Origin: Colwellia sp. MB3u-45
Lineage (GTDB): Bacteria > Pseudomonadota > Gammaproteobacteria > Enterobacterales > Alteromonadaceae
Length of the DNA: 64,000 nt
Direction of reading: 5' to 3'
NCBI RefSeq assembly: GCF_014077005.1
Contig: NZ_JACGVC010000044.1
Span: forward strand, 620,001-684,000
The notes beneath the pieces were generated by a model. The model had not been told where the DNA came from. It searched no databases and saw only the letters and a list, made by a program, of their open reading frames with translations. The translations under genes and the position numbers were made by a program. Numbering within the stretch: the stretch's first letter is position 1; every line of letters begins with the position of its first letter. Of this stretch, positions 1-8,993 are shown in pieces.

Positions 1-90
1 GCTATGGATGCTAGCCCTTTAAACGATATTAATGAACTGCTTGATGTCGATTTTGTGATGAAAGCAGGTAAGGTAGTTAAACAAAAGTAA
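1..90 (+). CDS. C-terminal end of a probable amidohydrolase (partial)
   Basis: The frame is open from the first base and ends in TAA at 88-90, giving the last 29 residues of a protein whose start lies outside the window. The tail reads NELLDVDFVMKAGKVVKQ. A short beta-strand ending in 'V(M)KxGKVVK' is typical of the closing strand of the composite beta-sandwich domain in amidohydrolase-superfamily enzymes such as imidazolonepropionase-like hydrolases. That family call rests on this tail alone. A rho-independent terminator follows about 30 bases after the stop. Confidence 0.5.
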   Translation, partial: AMDASPLNDINELLDVDFVMKAGKVVKQK

Positions 91-121
91 TCTCAATAGC
101 GTTTAGATTGGTGTAGTGATG

Positions 122-149
122 AAAAAGGCTGTGTTAAACAGCCTTTTTA
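122..149. terminator. Bidirectional rho-independent terminator
   Basis: Arms AAAAAGGCTGT and ACAGCCTTTTT flank the loop GTTAA. T-runs occur on both strands, so the hairpin can end the upstream plus-strand gene and the converging EamA transporter gene. Confidence 0.85.
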
Positions 150-154
150 TTGCC

Positions 155-1063
155 TTATTTTCTTCGCAGAACCCCAGTAGTTAATGCAACACCAAGCAAA
201 ATAATACCGCCGCCCAACAGCATCATTAAGCTGATGGTTTCACCTAAAAATAATGCTCCCCATAGAATGCCAAAGGCAGGAATTAAATAGGTTACTGATA
301 TCGCTTTTGCTGGGCCAAGTTGTGCGATAAGTCGAAAGAATAAAATATAGGCGACGCCGGTACAGATAACACCAATCAAAAGCACTGACCAAATGGCATT
401 TGCACTCGGTAATGTTTCAGGAATAAAAAATAAACTCAAGGGTAATAACATTGCGGTAGCGGCAATTTGGCTACCAGCAGCTAAGGCCAACGGTTTTATT
501 GTGCTGAGATTTTTTTTAGTATAATTAGCGGAAATGCCATAACAAAGTGGGGCTAACATAGCCGCTAACGTTGGCAATAATGCATTATTTTCGACTGATT
601 TATCTGTAAATTCAATGTCGAAATGTAAATTATCTGACACTAATAAATACACCCCAATAAAGCCAATAACTAAGCCAAAAATGGCACTTAGGCTTAACTT
701 ATCTTTTAACCATATGTAGGCGACTATAGCGCTAAACATGGGTGCTGTTGCGTTCAATACTGATGCTGTCCCCGCCGTTAGCGTTAAGGTGGCAAAACTA
801 AATAGAGTAAAGGGTATTGCGGTATTTAACGCCCCAACTACAAAGATATCTCGCCAACGTCCTTTCAGTGCTTTAGTTTCTTTAAATAAAACTAAGCAGA
901 TGATCAAGAAGATAGCCGCTATGCCCGCACGTAATGTGGCAAAAACTATTGGGCCAAACTCTGGCGAACCGACCCGCATAAACATAAATGATGCGCCCCA
1001 AATAGCGGCTAATAACAGCAGTTCAATGCTGGCTTTATGGTGTAGGCTACTTAATGTTTTCAA
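155..1063 (-). CDS. DMT-superfamily (EamA) inner-membrane transporter
   Basis: 302 residues with about ten hydrophobic segments, arranged as two EamA repeats (roughly residues 15-140 and 165-297). The motif AAIWGASFMFMRVG near the N terminus and GVAYILFFRLI in the second repeat are typical of the drug/metabolite transporter superfamily. These proteins usually export amino acids or other metabolites, but the substrate cannot be read from sequence. The start codon is TTG at 1063, supported by AAGGAT six to seven bases upstream. The gene is monocistronic, with a terminator at its 3' end and a 15-bp tandem repeat upstream. The family call is firm. Confidence 0.9.
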   Translation of the reverse strand: MKTLSSLHHKASIELLLLAAIWGASFMFMRVGSPEFGPIVFATLRAGIAAIFLIICLVLFKETKALKGRWRDIFVVGALNTAIPFTLFSFATLTLTAGTASVLNATAPMFSAIVAYIWLKDKLSLSAIFGLVIGFIGVYLLVSDNLHFDIEFTDKSVENNALLPTLAAMLAPLCYGISANYTKKNLSTIKPLALAAGSQIAATAMLLPLSLFFIPETLPSANAIWSVLLIGVICTGVAYILFFRLIAQLGPAKAISVTYLIPAFGILWGALFLGETISLMMLLGGGIILLGVALTTGVLRRK

Positions 1064-1111
1064 CGACTATCCTTAGATAAAAAGTTATAACTGAGTTTTA
1101 TTGAGTTTTGC

Positions 1112-1156
1112 ATAGTTGCTTAATGAATAGTTGTTTAATGAATAGTTGCTTAATGA
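1112..1156. repeat. Three tandem 15-bp units
   Basis: ATAGTTGCTTAATGA occurs three times (1112-1126, 1127-1141, 1142-1156). The middle copy has one C-to-T change, and a fourth copy breaks off after ATAGT. It lies between the EamA gene start and the trmO stop, in the likely promoter region of the EamA gene. Confidence 0.9.
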
Positions 1157-1211
1157 ATAGTCGCGATAATCGGACAGCTATTGTAAATTAAGCGAGTTAA
1201 TCGCATTGAGG

Positions 1212-1949
1212 TTATTTAATGCTTTTTGTCATACTGATGATTTTTTCGATCGCGATAACATTCAATGTTGCTATGGTTGTCATCTGCCAATTAATATTAA
1301 AATCATACAAGGTCATACCGTAAATTCTGTCGTCTGTGCTATTTTTTTTATAGGCAGGGCGAGGGTCTTGGCTTAATACTTGTTCGATAAGACTTTGCAG
1401 TCTTGGGTAGTGGCCGATGTTGTCGGTTAAGGTAAGGTGTGCTGCGTTGGAAAATACCACGTCAACATTACTGCTGGGTTGTTCTTGAGCATAGCCACCA
1501 TGGGCATTTTCGATAATGTCAGCATAAGGGACATAAGGTTTAATATCGACGATTGGCGTACCATCAAGTAAATCTAATTCACTGATATGTAAAATTACCT
1601 GTGAAGACTGTTGCTCTATTCGGTCAAGTTTAACAACAGACATACCTATAGGGTTAGGTCTAAACGTTGAGCGAGTTGCTAATACGCCAAGCTTCTTATT
1701 ACCGCCTAAACGTGGCGGTCGCACTAGCGGTTTCCATCCTTGGGCTTGTGTGCCATGAAAAATAAACAATAACCAAATATGACTAAATTGCTCTAAGCCT
1801 CTTACTAATTCAGCATTATTAGCCGAACCCGTTAGGCGCAACTGCCCTTGAGCCGCGGTAACAATACCGGGCTGTCGAGGGATGGCAAATTTTTCTTTAT
1901 AGGGTGAGTCGATAGTACCAATAATATTTAAATTAACGCTATCAGTCAT
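1212..1949 (-). CDS. trmO: tRNA (N6-threonylcarbamoyladenosine(37)-N6)-methyltransferase TrmO
   Basis: 245 residues matching the TrmO/YaeB (TsaA-like) family. This cytosolic SAM-dependent enzyme methylates t6A37 of certain tRNAs, notably tRNA-Thr. Family hallmarks seen are IGTIDSPYKEKFAIPRQPG at the N terminus, the central RPPRLGGNKKLGVLATRSTFRPNPIGMSVVKL, and DLLDGTPIVDIKPYVPYAD. The length is normal. The ATG overlaps the TGA of the upstream rcsF by four bases (ATGA), so the two are probably translationally coupled. The same rcsF-trmO order is known in Escherichia coli. Confidence is high. Confidence 0.95.
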   Translation of the reverse strand: MTDSVNLNIIGTIDSPYKEKFAIPRQPGIVTAAQGQLRLTGSANNAELVRGLEQFSHIWLLFIFHGTQAQGWKPLVRPPRLGGNKKLGVLATRSTFRPNPIGMSVVKLDRIEQQSSQVILHISELDLLDGTPIVDIKPYVPYADIIENAHGGYAQEQPSSNVDVVFSNAAHLTLTDNIGHYPRLQSLIEQVLSQDPRPAYKKNSTDDRIYGMTLYDFNINWQMTTIATLNVIAIEKIISMTKSIK

Positions 1950-2374
1950 TTTTTATCTTGCTCAACCTTATAAGCACGGCCATAGCAAACAGTAGAAGCA
2001 ACGCAATATTTTGCGGCTTTATCTGTTTCTATCATCACACACTGGCTAAAAATGATGGCATTTGCCTCAAGTTTATAGGCTTGGCGTCGTGCTTCTGTGC
2101 GGGCATCAATTTCATTTGGCACCGCATGATAAGCTTTTTCTTGGCAAGACTCGCCTTCAACCAAACCGAGAAACTTATAGTGACCGGTAAACTCTTTTTC
2201 ACTTGTCACTATTTTTACTGTGGTCGGGGAAAAATAATTTTTGAAATTCTCTCGGTCTAAGTTTGTTGATATGTCATTTATTTTTGCACAACCTGCGCTC
2301 AATAATACCAGCAGTATGGTGATGCTAGAGGTGTATTTCAGTAACCTTGGTGCTGCTCTATGTTTTTTAATCAT
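1946..2374 (-). CDS. rcsF: RcsF-like outer-membrane lipoprotein
   Basis: 142 residues from the ATG at 2374, which gives a normal lipoprotein signal: a basic start (MIKKHR), a hydrophobic core and the lipobox LSAGC. The mature part has the RcsF pattern: VKIVTSEKEFTGHYKFLGLVEGESC, then an ANAI helix region, and paired cysteines near ...QCVM...YCVASTVCYG. In RcsF these cysteines form the nonconsecutive disulfides of the folded domain. In enterics RcsF senses envelope stress and signals to the Rcs phosphorelay. No Rcs gene is in this window. An upstream ATG at 2431 would add 19 residues, but would place an odd extension before the signal peptide. The gene follows the symporter gene closely and overlaps trmO. 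Confidence 0.8.
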   Translation of the reverse strand: MIKKHRAAPRLLKYTSSITILLVLLSAGCAKINDISTNLDRENFKNYFSPTTVKIVTSEKEFTGHYKFLGLVEGESCQEKAYHAVPNEIDARTEARRQAYKLEANAIIFSQCVMIETDKAAKYCVASTVCYGRAYKVEQDKK

Positions 2375-2432
2375 TTTTTTAAACCCGTATTTATTTATGT
2401 TGAAGTTGATGTTGATGTCAAAGCTGAACATC

Positions 2433-4556
2433 TTATTTCACTAAACTCATATCGCCTTTAATCCAATAATTGAACAGTTTATCAATGGTTTTATTTTGCT
2501 GTTTCATTGAGATCCAATTACGCATAAATAGTTCAAAGCTGTGATCATTTTTATTAATCGGGAAGGCCATGTAAAGTGGCGCTAACTCAGGTTTAGGTAC
2601 TACCACAGTATAGCTTGGCTTGAGCAGGGTCCAAGCAGACGATGCTGCTGCACCAAAAAGCATGGCATCAATATGGGAAAATTCGGGCTTAAAGAATAAC
2701 CGCGGTGTTGATATTTCCCAAGCTTTGCCATGCGTGAATGTTTTAGCAATGGCTTTTTCATAATAAAAGTTTTCAGGAATACCCAAAATGAGATCATCTC
2801 GCTGGAGAATATTATCCCAGTGGGTAAATTCCGCACGCCTTTTATCTTTAACGATAATAGCCAGACTTTGCTCGCTGTAAGGCATGGTTAAAGTAAACCT
2901 CATCATGTTATCTGGAATAACCGGCACACCTGTGGTGATGTCTAGATAACCTGAGCTTAATAATGATTCTGCCTGATGGCGAAATACCTTAACAAACTCA
3001 AGGCTAACATTTAAATCAATGGCGAGCTGATTCATTATTTCAATATCAAAGCCAACAAGCTTGCCGTTATTGTTATGAAATGAATAAGGCAAATCGTCGC
3101 GAAAATAACCCACGCGGATAAAACCACGTTGTTTTATGCGAGTAAGCACCCCAGCAAAGGGCTGAATAATATCGTTACTTTCCTGGACATCATCTAAATA
3201 TATGCTGTGAACGCTTTCCATGAGAAAGTCACGTTTTATAAATTTCGCATAGCCTTCGTACTGATAACTAATTGAGCTAAAAGCAAACTTTAAGCTGATG
3301 AAGGCAAAAACAGATAAGAGGGGAATAATGGCTAAATTTCTAATTAAGGCTTTTTTCTTGATGCGAAAAGCCTTAGCCATACTTGTTGCAACCAGTAAAG
3401 GTAAACAGCTGGCAAAAATTACTGAAAGTAGTGCCGATAAACGACCGACAACTAAGTTTTCAGCAACAATAAAAAAATCAAACATTGAATGAGAAACGTT
3501 AAATAACTCTAAAAGATTTTGCATGGCCAAAGTACTAGTGCCAAACAATTGCGGAATACCCATCACCACTAACTTCACATAATCTTCAAAGCTGATGTAG
3601 GCACCAGAGAACCATGCGGCAAACAAAACAAATAGCAGCGACAATAGTTTACCGCCAACCGGTAAACTATAACTAATAGGTACGATGACATCAGAGACTT
3701 TATCCACATTGTCAATGTCAGGATATTGTGAGGCGATTAACTGTTTGGTTTTTTCCACAATGATCGGTATAACAACAAAAAAACTGCCGGTGGCGAATGC
3801 CGTGATCATCGCTTCTCTTGACGCTTTTAAAATGGCACGATAACCAAAAGGGGTAATAGTGGCAAGCAGGGCAGGAAACACCACAAAACACAGCAAAAGT
3901 GCTAACACTAAGGCACTAGCAACATAGATCATTAAGCCATCGAGTTGCGAAGCATCAAGCGTTGCTGCTGCGCGCCAACCAATACAAAAAACACCAACAG
4001 GGGCAAAACGCATTACTAGGTTGCTAATATTACTGACCGACTGTTTTAAATTGCCTAGCACGGCGAGGGTTTGGCGTTTATTTTTAATTGGCATTAAGCC
4101 AACACCAATAAAAACACTAAAAAACACCACCGAAGGGATCACCGCATTAGCGAAGGCATTAAAAGGATTAGACGGAATAAAGAGTTCAACAAGATTAAGT
4201 TCTTGACTCACTTTTATCGTGTTAGCGCTATAAAATTCAGCACTTTGCCAATTAGGAAATGATAATGGCGCCATTAAAATAAAGCATAACATCAGTGCGA
4301 TTAGCAATATGACCAATATTACGCTGCTTTTAAGCGCAGACTTGGCTTTGCTAGCAGACAAACCGCCAATACCAACCATAAGTGACAAGGCAATATAAGG
4401 CAGCGCTGTCATTTGCAATAGCATAACAAAGGCATCAGCAAGATGGCTTACCATGGCATATAAGGTTACGCCAAAGCTACCTATGATGAGCCCTATCACC
4501 ATGGCAAATATAATTTGGCTAGATAAAGATATTTTACTGAGCTTAACTGTTGTCAT
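2433..4556 (-). CDS. Dicarboxylate/amino-acid:cation symporter fused to a family-3 solute-binding domain
   Basis: 707 residues. Residues 1 to about 430 form an SDF (DAACS, GltP-type) symporter with repeated membrane segments (for example MVIGLIIGSFGVTLYAMV, VIPSVVFFSVFIGVGLMPI, ITAFATGSFFVVIPIIVEK). After a final membrane segment near residues 405-430 comes a linker, then from about residue 475 a periplasmic binding domain of SBP_bac_3 type (IRVGYFRDDLPYSFHNNNGKLVGFDIEIMNQLAIDLNVSL). The binding domain presumably delivers or senses an amino acid or dicarboxylate for the membrane part. The substrate is unknown. The frame is continuous with no sign of a sequencing join. Transcription may continue into rcsF-trmO, since only one base separates the stop from the first possible rcsF ATG. 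Confidence 0.88.
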   Translation of the reverse strand: MTTVKLSKISLSSQIIFAMVIGLIIGSFGVTLYAMVSHLADAFVMLLQMTALPYIALSLMVGIGGLSASKAKSALKSSVILVILLIALMLCFILMAPLSFPNWQSAEFYSANTIKVSQELNLVELFIPSNPFNAFANAVIPSVVFFSVFIGVGLMPIKNKRQTLAVLGNLKQSVSNISNLVMRFAPVGVFCIGWRAAATLDASQLDGLMIYVASALVLALLLCFVVFPALLATITPFGYRAILKASREAMITAFATGSFFVVIPIIVEKTKQLIASQYPDIDNVDKVSDVIVPISYSLPVGGKLLSLLFVLFAAWFSGAYISFEDYVKLVVMGIPQLFGTSTLAMQNLLELFNVSHSMFDFFIVAENLVVGRLSALLSVIFASCLPLLVATSMAKAFRIKKKALIRNLAIIPLLSVFAFISLKFAFSSISYQYEGYAKFIKRDFLMESVHSIYLDDVQESNDIIQPFAGVLTRIKQRGFIRVGYFRDDLPYSFHNNNGKLVGFDIEIMNQLAIDLNVSLEFVKVFRHQAESLLSSGYLDITTGVPVIPDNMMRFTLTMPYSEQSLAIIVKDKRRAEFTHWDNILQRDDLILGIPENFYYEKAIAKTFTHGKAWEISTPRLFFKPEFSHIDAMLFGAAASSAWTLLKPSYTVVVPKPELAPLYMAFPINKNDHSFELFMRNWISMKQQNKTIDKLFNYWIKGDMSLVK

Positions 4557-4701
4557 ATTGGCTGATAATTATGTTGCTGCATGATTAATTTGCAGAGTTA
4601 AAGGGAGTTACTGGCGCCACGTCAAGCTATAGATTTGCCCTTACAAACTAAGCGCTGAAACTGCATATTGAGGTGGAACGGGTATGCGATACAAGATATT
4701 A

Positions 4702-4739
4702 AAAAGGCAAACCCTTGTCTATGTTCAAGGTTTGCCTTC
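4702..4739. terminator. Rho-independent terminator hairpin (metG 3' side)
   Basis: Arms AAGGCAAACCCTTG and CAAGGTTTGCCTT (one bulged base) form a long stem, with A/T runs at both feet. It lies downstream of the metG stop on the minus strand and upstream of the symporter gene. Confidence 0.8.
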
Positions 4740-4791
4740 ATTAGTGGTGTTAATTTAATGGCGATTAACGCCTAAAGTAGTGGTTTACTGA

Positions 4792-6912
4792 CTACTTAAC
4801 GCGCATGCCTGCTTGTGCGCCATCATCTGGATTAAGTATCCACAAGTCTTCACCACCCGGGCCCGCGGCTAAAACCATGCCTTCTGACATGCCAAAGCGC
4901 ATTTTACGTGGCGCTAAATTAGCCACCATCACGGTGAGCTTGCCAATTAAATCTTCAGGTTGATAGGCAGATTTTATGCCGGCAAACACTTGGCGTGTTT
5001 CACCACCTTCTTGGTTATCTAAAGATAACGTCAAACGCAGTAATTTATCGGCTTTTTCAACGTGTTCAGCATTAACGATTTTTACAATACGTAAGTCTAT
5101 TTTCGCGAAATCATCAAACTGAATTTCAGGCGAAATAGGATCATCTATTAATGGCTCACCGGTGAGTGTTTTCTCAGGCGCTGATTTTTTCTTTTCTGCT
5201 TTTTTATCTTTTTTCGGCTCAGCGGCTTCAGTTGTTACGGCTAAATTGTCTTTTGACGCATCAGTCATCGCATTAACTTTATCCATATCAACACGTTGTA
5301 ATAACGCTTTGAACTTATTGATTTTATGGTTAGTTAATAGCGTTTTATGGCCTGCCCAAATAAGTTCGTCATTTAAGAATGTGGCGGTACTGTCAGCTAA
5401 AATGGGTAGTACTGGCTTTAAGTAAATCATCAAGATACGGAACATATTAATGCCAAGCGAACAAATGTCTTGCACTTCTTGTTGTTTAGTTTCGTCTTTA
5501 ACTAACTGCCATGGTTCTTTAATAGCGATGTATTCATTAACTTTATCAGCCAGTGCCATGATTTCACGCATACCACGAGCAAAATCTCGTGACTCGTAAT
5601 GTGAAGCAATACTATCACCTGCGGCCATGACTTCGTCAGCTAAGGCTGGGTTATCAATATTTTCTGACAGCATGCCGTCAAAGCGTTTAGTAATAAAGCT
5701 GGCACAACGTGACGCGATATTAACCACTTTACCAACTAAATCTGAATTGACTCTTTGGGCAAAATCTTCAAGGTTTAAATCTAAATCATCAATACGGTGC
5801 GTCAGTTTTGCGGCGTAGTAATAACGTAGATATTCAGGGTTTAAATGGTCTAAATAAGTGCGACCTTTGATAAAGGTACCTTTTGATTTAGACATTTTTG
5901 CACCGTTAACGGTAACAAAACCATGAGCATAAACCGAGGTTGGTTTTCTATAGCCGGCGCCTTCAAGCATGGCTGGCCAGAACAAACTATGAAAATAAAT
6001 AATGTCTTTACCGATAAAGTGATAAAGCTCAGCTTCTGAGTCCAATTGCCAAAAAGCATCAAAGTCGATACCGGTTCTATCACAAAGATTTTTAAAACTG
6101 CCCATATAGCCAATGGGGGCGTCTAACCAGACGTAGAAATATTTACCCGGTGCGTTGGGAATTTCAAAGCCAAAGTAGGGCGCATCACGACTGATATCCC
6201 ACTGTTTCAAGCCTTGTTCAAACCATTCAGCTAACTTATTGGCCATTTCTTCTTGTAGTGCGCCACTGCGAGTCCATGCTTGTAACATGTCGCCAAAAGC
6301 CGGCAGGTCAAAGAAATAATGCTCTGAGTCACGTAATACCGGTGTTGCGCCAGAAACTACTGAACGTGGGTTTAACACTTCCATAGGTGAATAAGTTTCA
6401 CCACAGTTATCACAACTGTCACCGTTTTGGTCTTCACTTTTACATTTAGGGCAAGTGCCTTTAACAAAACGATCCGGTAAGAACATGCCTTTTTCTGGAT
6501 CATATAGCTGTGAAATAACACGCGTTTTTATATGACCATTAGCATGTAAACGGTTATAAATTTCTTCAGCAAAGGCCTTGTTTTCATCGGTGTGCGTAGA
6601 GTGATAATTATCATAGCTGATATGAAAATCTGCAAAATCCGCCATATGTTCTTCACGAACACCCGCGATTAACTCTTCAGGTGTGATACCAAGCTCTTGT
6701 GATTTTAACATGATGGGCGTGCCGTGAGCATCGTCAGCACAAACAAAGTAAGTTTCATGACCACGCATACGCTGGAAACGAACCCAAATATCAGTTTGAA
6801 TATGTTCTAATAAATGGCCTAAATGAATAGAACCATTGGCATAAGGGAGGGCACAAGTAACTAAAATTTTACGCTTCTCTGCAGATTGCACAGATGACTT
6901 TGATAACGACAT
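4792..6912 (-). CDS. metG: Methionyl-tRNA synthetase MetG
   Basis: 706 residues, full length for the long, dimeric MetG form. It charges tRNA-Met with methionine in the cytosol. The class-I signature is HLGH at about residues 30-33 ([13 protein letters not shown]) and KMSKSKG near residue 345. The zinc knuckle is [18 protein letters not shown]. The C-terminal tRNA-binding OB domain starts at about residue 600 ([14 protein letters not shown]), after a lysine-rich linker. The ATG is at 6912. The gene is divergent from apbC, with 120 bases between starts, as in E. coli. Confidence 0.98.
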   Translation of the reverse strand: MSLSKSSVQSAEKRKILVTCALPYANGSIHLGHLLEHIQTDIWVRFQRMRGHETYFVCADDAHGTPIMLKSQELGITPEELIAGVREEHMADFADFHISYDNYHSTHTDENKAFAEEIYNRLHANGHIKTRVISQLYDPEKGMFLPDRFVKGTCPKCKSEDQNGDSCDNCGETYSPMEVLNPRSVVSGATPVLRDSEHYFFDLPAFGDMLQAWTRSGALQEEMANKLAEWFEQGLKQWDISRDAPYFGFEIPNAPGKYFYVWLDAPIGYMGSFKNLCDRTGIDFDAFWQLDSEAELYHFIGKDIIYFHSLFWPAMLEGAGYRKPTSVYAHGFVTVNGAKMSKSKGTFIKGRTYLDHLNPEYLRYYYAAKLTHRIDDLDLNLEDFAQRVNSDLVGKVVNIASRCASFITKRFDGMLSENIDNPALADEVMAAGDSIASHYESRDFARGMREIMALADKVNEYIAIKEPWQLVKDETKQQEVQDICSLGINMFRILMIYLKPVLPILADSTATFLNDELIWAGHKTLLTNHKINKFKALLQRVDMDKVNAMTDASKDNLAVTTEAAEPKKDKKAEKKKSAPEKTLTGEPLIDDPISPEIQFDDFAKIDLRIVKIVNAEHVEKADKLLRLTLSLDNQEGGETRQVFAGIKSAYQPEDLIGKLTVMVANLAPRKMRFGMSEGMVLAAGPGGEDLWILNPDDGAQAGMRVK

Positions 6913-7032
6913 ATAAAGTTTACATATTATTGGTGGTAATTATGCAGGGAATGGTACAGAATTTGTGGTTACTTTTCATTAAGAATTATCACCTTTATGT
7001 TATAAAGGCTAGATAAAAAGTGCGTTTTAACT

Positions 7033-8124
7033 ATGTTATCAAATTTCTTTTCTAAAAATGTAGTCAGTGTTGAAAGCCAAAAGGCTATTAATGTTTTTCT
7101 TGATGCCTACCGCTCCGATATTTTCCCTCAAGGCCCCCTTATTATTGCTCAGGCTGTCACTATGGTGATGGCTAAAAAAACTATCCTGATCAAAATGTCA
7201 CTGCCGTTCCCATGTGACGGTGAACTACATGATATTGCAGAACAATTGACAGAACTAGTGCAGCAACCGGTTAATTTTGATGTTGAATATCATGTTGAGC
7301 CGGTTAGAGAACACAGCATTAAAGGTATAAAAAATATCATTGCGGTTGCTTCTGGCAAAGGCGGTGTGGGTAAATCAACCACCGCGGTTAATTTAGCTTA
7401 TGGGTTAATTGCCGAAGGATGTAACGTCGGTATTTTAGATGCAGACATTTACGGTCCCTCGGTGCCTACCATGTTGGGTTTAAAGGGCGCAAAGCCGAGT
7501 TCAAATGACGGTAAATTGATCACGCCCCTTGAGGCAAATGGGTTAAGTGCTATGTCAATCGGCTTTTTAGTGGATGATGCCAACGCTACCGTGTGGCGAG
7601 GCCCAATGGCGAGTCGAGCTTTTTCGCAATTACTCAATGAAACTGACTGGCCTGACTTGGATTATCTGATTGTTGATATGCCTCCGGGCACGGGTGATAT
7701 TCAATTAACTTTAGCGCAGCAAGTACCAGTAGCAGGCGCCGTGGTGATCACTACGCCGCAAGATATTGCCTTAGCTGATGCCATTAAAGGTATGGCGATG
7801 TTTGAGCAAGTAAAGCTGCCTGTACTCGGTATTATTGAAAACATGAGTTATCACCAGTGTGAAAACTGTGGTCATCAGTCGCACTTATTTGGTGATGGTG
7901 GTGGCAAGCGCATCGCTAATGAGGCAAAAACACAATTACTCGGGCAACTACCCCTCGACATTCGTATTCGAGAAGACGCTGATAGCGGTAGTTGTGCAAT
8001 AAATGAAAATAGCACTGGAGAAGTAGCGCTGCTGTATCGTAGTATAGCGCGCAAAGTTGCTGCGCAATTATACTATCAACTCGATATGCGCAGCCCAACA
8101 ACCGCGAAAGTGCTCGTTGAATAA
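7033..8124 (+). CDS. apbC: Iron-sulfur cluster carrier ATPase ApbC/Mrp
   Basis: 363 residues. A short MIP18-like N-terminal domain (to about residue 95) precedes a P-loop domain with the deviant Walker A SGKGGVGKST near residue 110, switch motif VDMPPGTGD, and the metal-binding CENCGH pair (ENMSYHQCENCGH). ApbC/Mrp proteins bind and transfer [4Fe-4S] clusters to apo-proteins in the cytosol. Length and motifs are complete. It is divergent from metG, an arrangement shared with enterics. dcd follows on the same strand after 139 bases that hold a small inverted-repeat element, so joint transcription is uncertain. Confidence 0.95.
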   Translation: MLSNFFSKNVVSVESQKAINVFLDAYRSDIFPQGPLIIAQAVTMVMAKKTILIKMSLPFPCDGELHDIAEQLTELVQQPVNFDVEYHVEPVREHSIKGIKNIIAVASGKGGVGKSTTAVNLAYGLIAEGCNVGILDADIYGPSVPTMLGLKGAKPSSNDGKLITPLEANGLSAMSIGFLVDDANATVWRGPMASRAFSQLLNETDWPDLDYLIVDMPPGTGDIQLTLAQQVPVAGAVVITTPQDIALADAIKGMAMFEQVKLPVLGIIENMSYHQCENCGHQSHLFGDGGGKRIANEAKTQLLGQLPLDIRIREDADSGSCAINENSTGEVALLYRSIARKVAAQLYYQLDMRSPTTAKVLVE

Positions 8125-8183
8125 AGTAAAAGCAAGATCATTTTAAGATACAAAAAGAATACAAAGTTCTTTTTGTCGACATA

Positions 8184-8237
8184 ATACCAATTAAAATTGT
8201 TCTCGCTACGCGCTGAATTGATTAACTTATTGGGTAT
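8184..8237. repeat. 54-bp miniature inverted-repeat element
   Basis: The segment opens with ATACCAATTAA and closes with TTAACTTATTGGGTAT, imperfect inverted ends around a GC-richer core (CTCGCTACGCGC). The ATACCAAT end resembles the ends of the larger 161-bp MITE found elsewhere in this window, but the core differs. Confidence 0.55.
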
Positions 8238-8263
8238 AACAACTGAGTTTAAGAAGAATAATC

Positions 8264-8857
8264 ATGAGATTAAGTGACAAAGATATAGAAGAAAGCCTTC
8301 GCAAAGGACAGATCGGGATTTCGCCAGCGCCAGATAGCAGTATGATTTCTGGGGTCAGTGTTGATATTCGCTTAGGCAATGAATTTCGCGTCTTTCAAGA
8401 TCACACGGCGCCTTATATCGACTTAAGCGGCCCAAAAGACGAAATGCAAAAAGCGATGAATGCGGTGATGAGCGAGGAAATTTATATTCCAGACGGCGAA
8501 GCTTTTTTTCTGCATCCGGGAGAGTTAGCATTGGCGGTTACTTATGAGTCAGTAACCTTACCAGACAATATCGTTGGCTGGTTAGATGGTCGTTCATCAT
8601 TGGCACGTTTAGGCCTTATGGTGCATGTTACCGCTCATCGAATTGATCCCGGTTGGTCAGGTCAAATAGTGTTGGAGTTTTATAACAGCGGCAAACTACC
8701 TTTGGCATTGCGCCCAAAAATGAAAATTGCAGCGCTTAACTTTGAAACCATGTCGTCAAGTGCCGAACGTCCTTATAACAAACGTGAGGATGCAAAATAT
8801 AAAGATCAAATTGGCGCTGTTGCTAGCCGCATTAGTCAAGATGAGAGTCATAATTAG
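8264..8857 (+). CDS. dcd: dCTP deaminase Dcd
   Basis: 197 residues, the standard length. The enzyme deaminates dCTP to dUTP, the main source of dUMP for thymidylate synthesis in enteric-type bacteria. The signature [36 protein letters not shown] contains the conserved arginine/serine nucleotide contacts and the catalytic glutamate in VLEFYN. The N terminus [12 protein letters not shown] is typical. RBS-like AAGAAG precedes the ATG. A strong terminator follows. In E. coli dcd lies near metG-apbC, with udk in between. udk is absent here. Confidence 0.97.
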   Translation: MRLSDKDIEESLRKGQIGISPAPDSSMISGVSVDIRLGNEFRVFQDHTAPYIDLSGPKDEMQKAMNAVMSEEIYIPDGEAFFLHPGELALAVTYESVTLPDNIVGWLDGRSSLARLGLMVHVTAHRIDPGWSGQIVLEFYNSGKLPLALRPKMKIAALNFETMSSSAERPYNKREDAKYKDQIGAVASRISQDESHN

Positions 8858-8884
8858 CAAAAACTTTAAAACATTAATGCTAAC

Positions 8885-8915
8885 AAAAAGCCAACGAGAT
8901 AATCGTTGGCTTTTT
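8885..8915. terminator. Bidirectional terminator after dcd
   Basis: Perfect arms AAAAAGCCAACGA and TCGTTGGCTTTTT with loop GATAA, between the convergent dcd and yvcK-like genes. Confidence 0.9.
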
Positions 8916-8993
8916 AGTTTTAATTATTCGCATTTAATGTTTTAAAATTTTATTTCGACTTACGCTAACGGCTGAACTATAGAAAAATAATCG

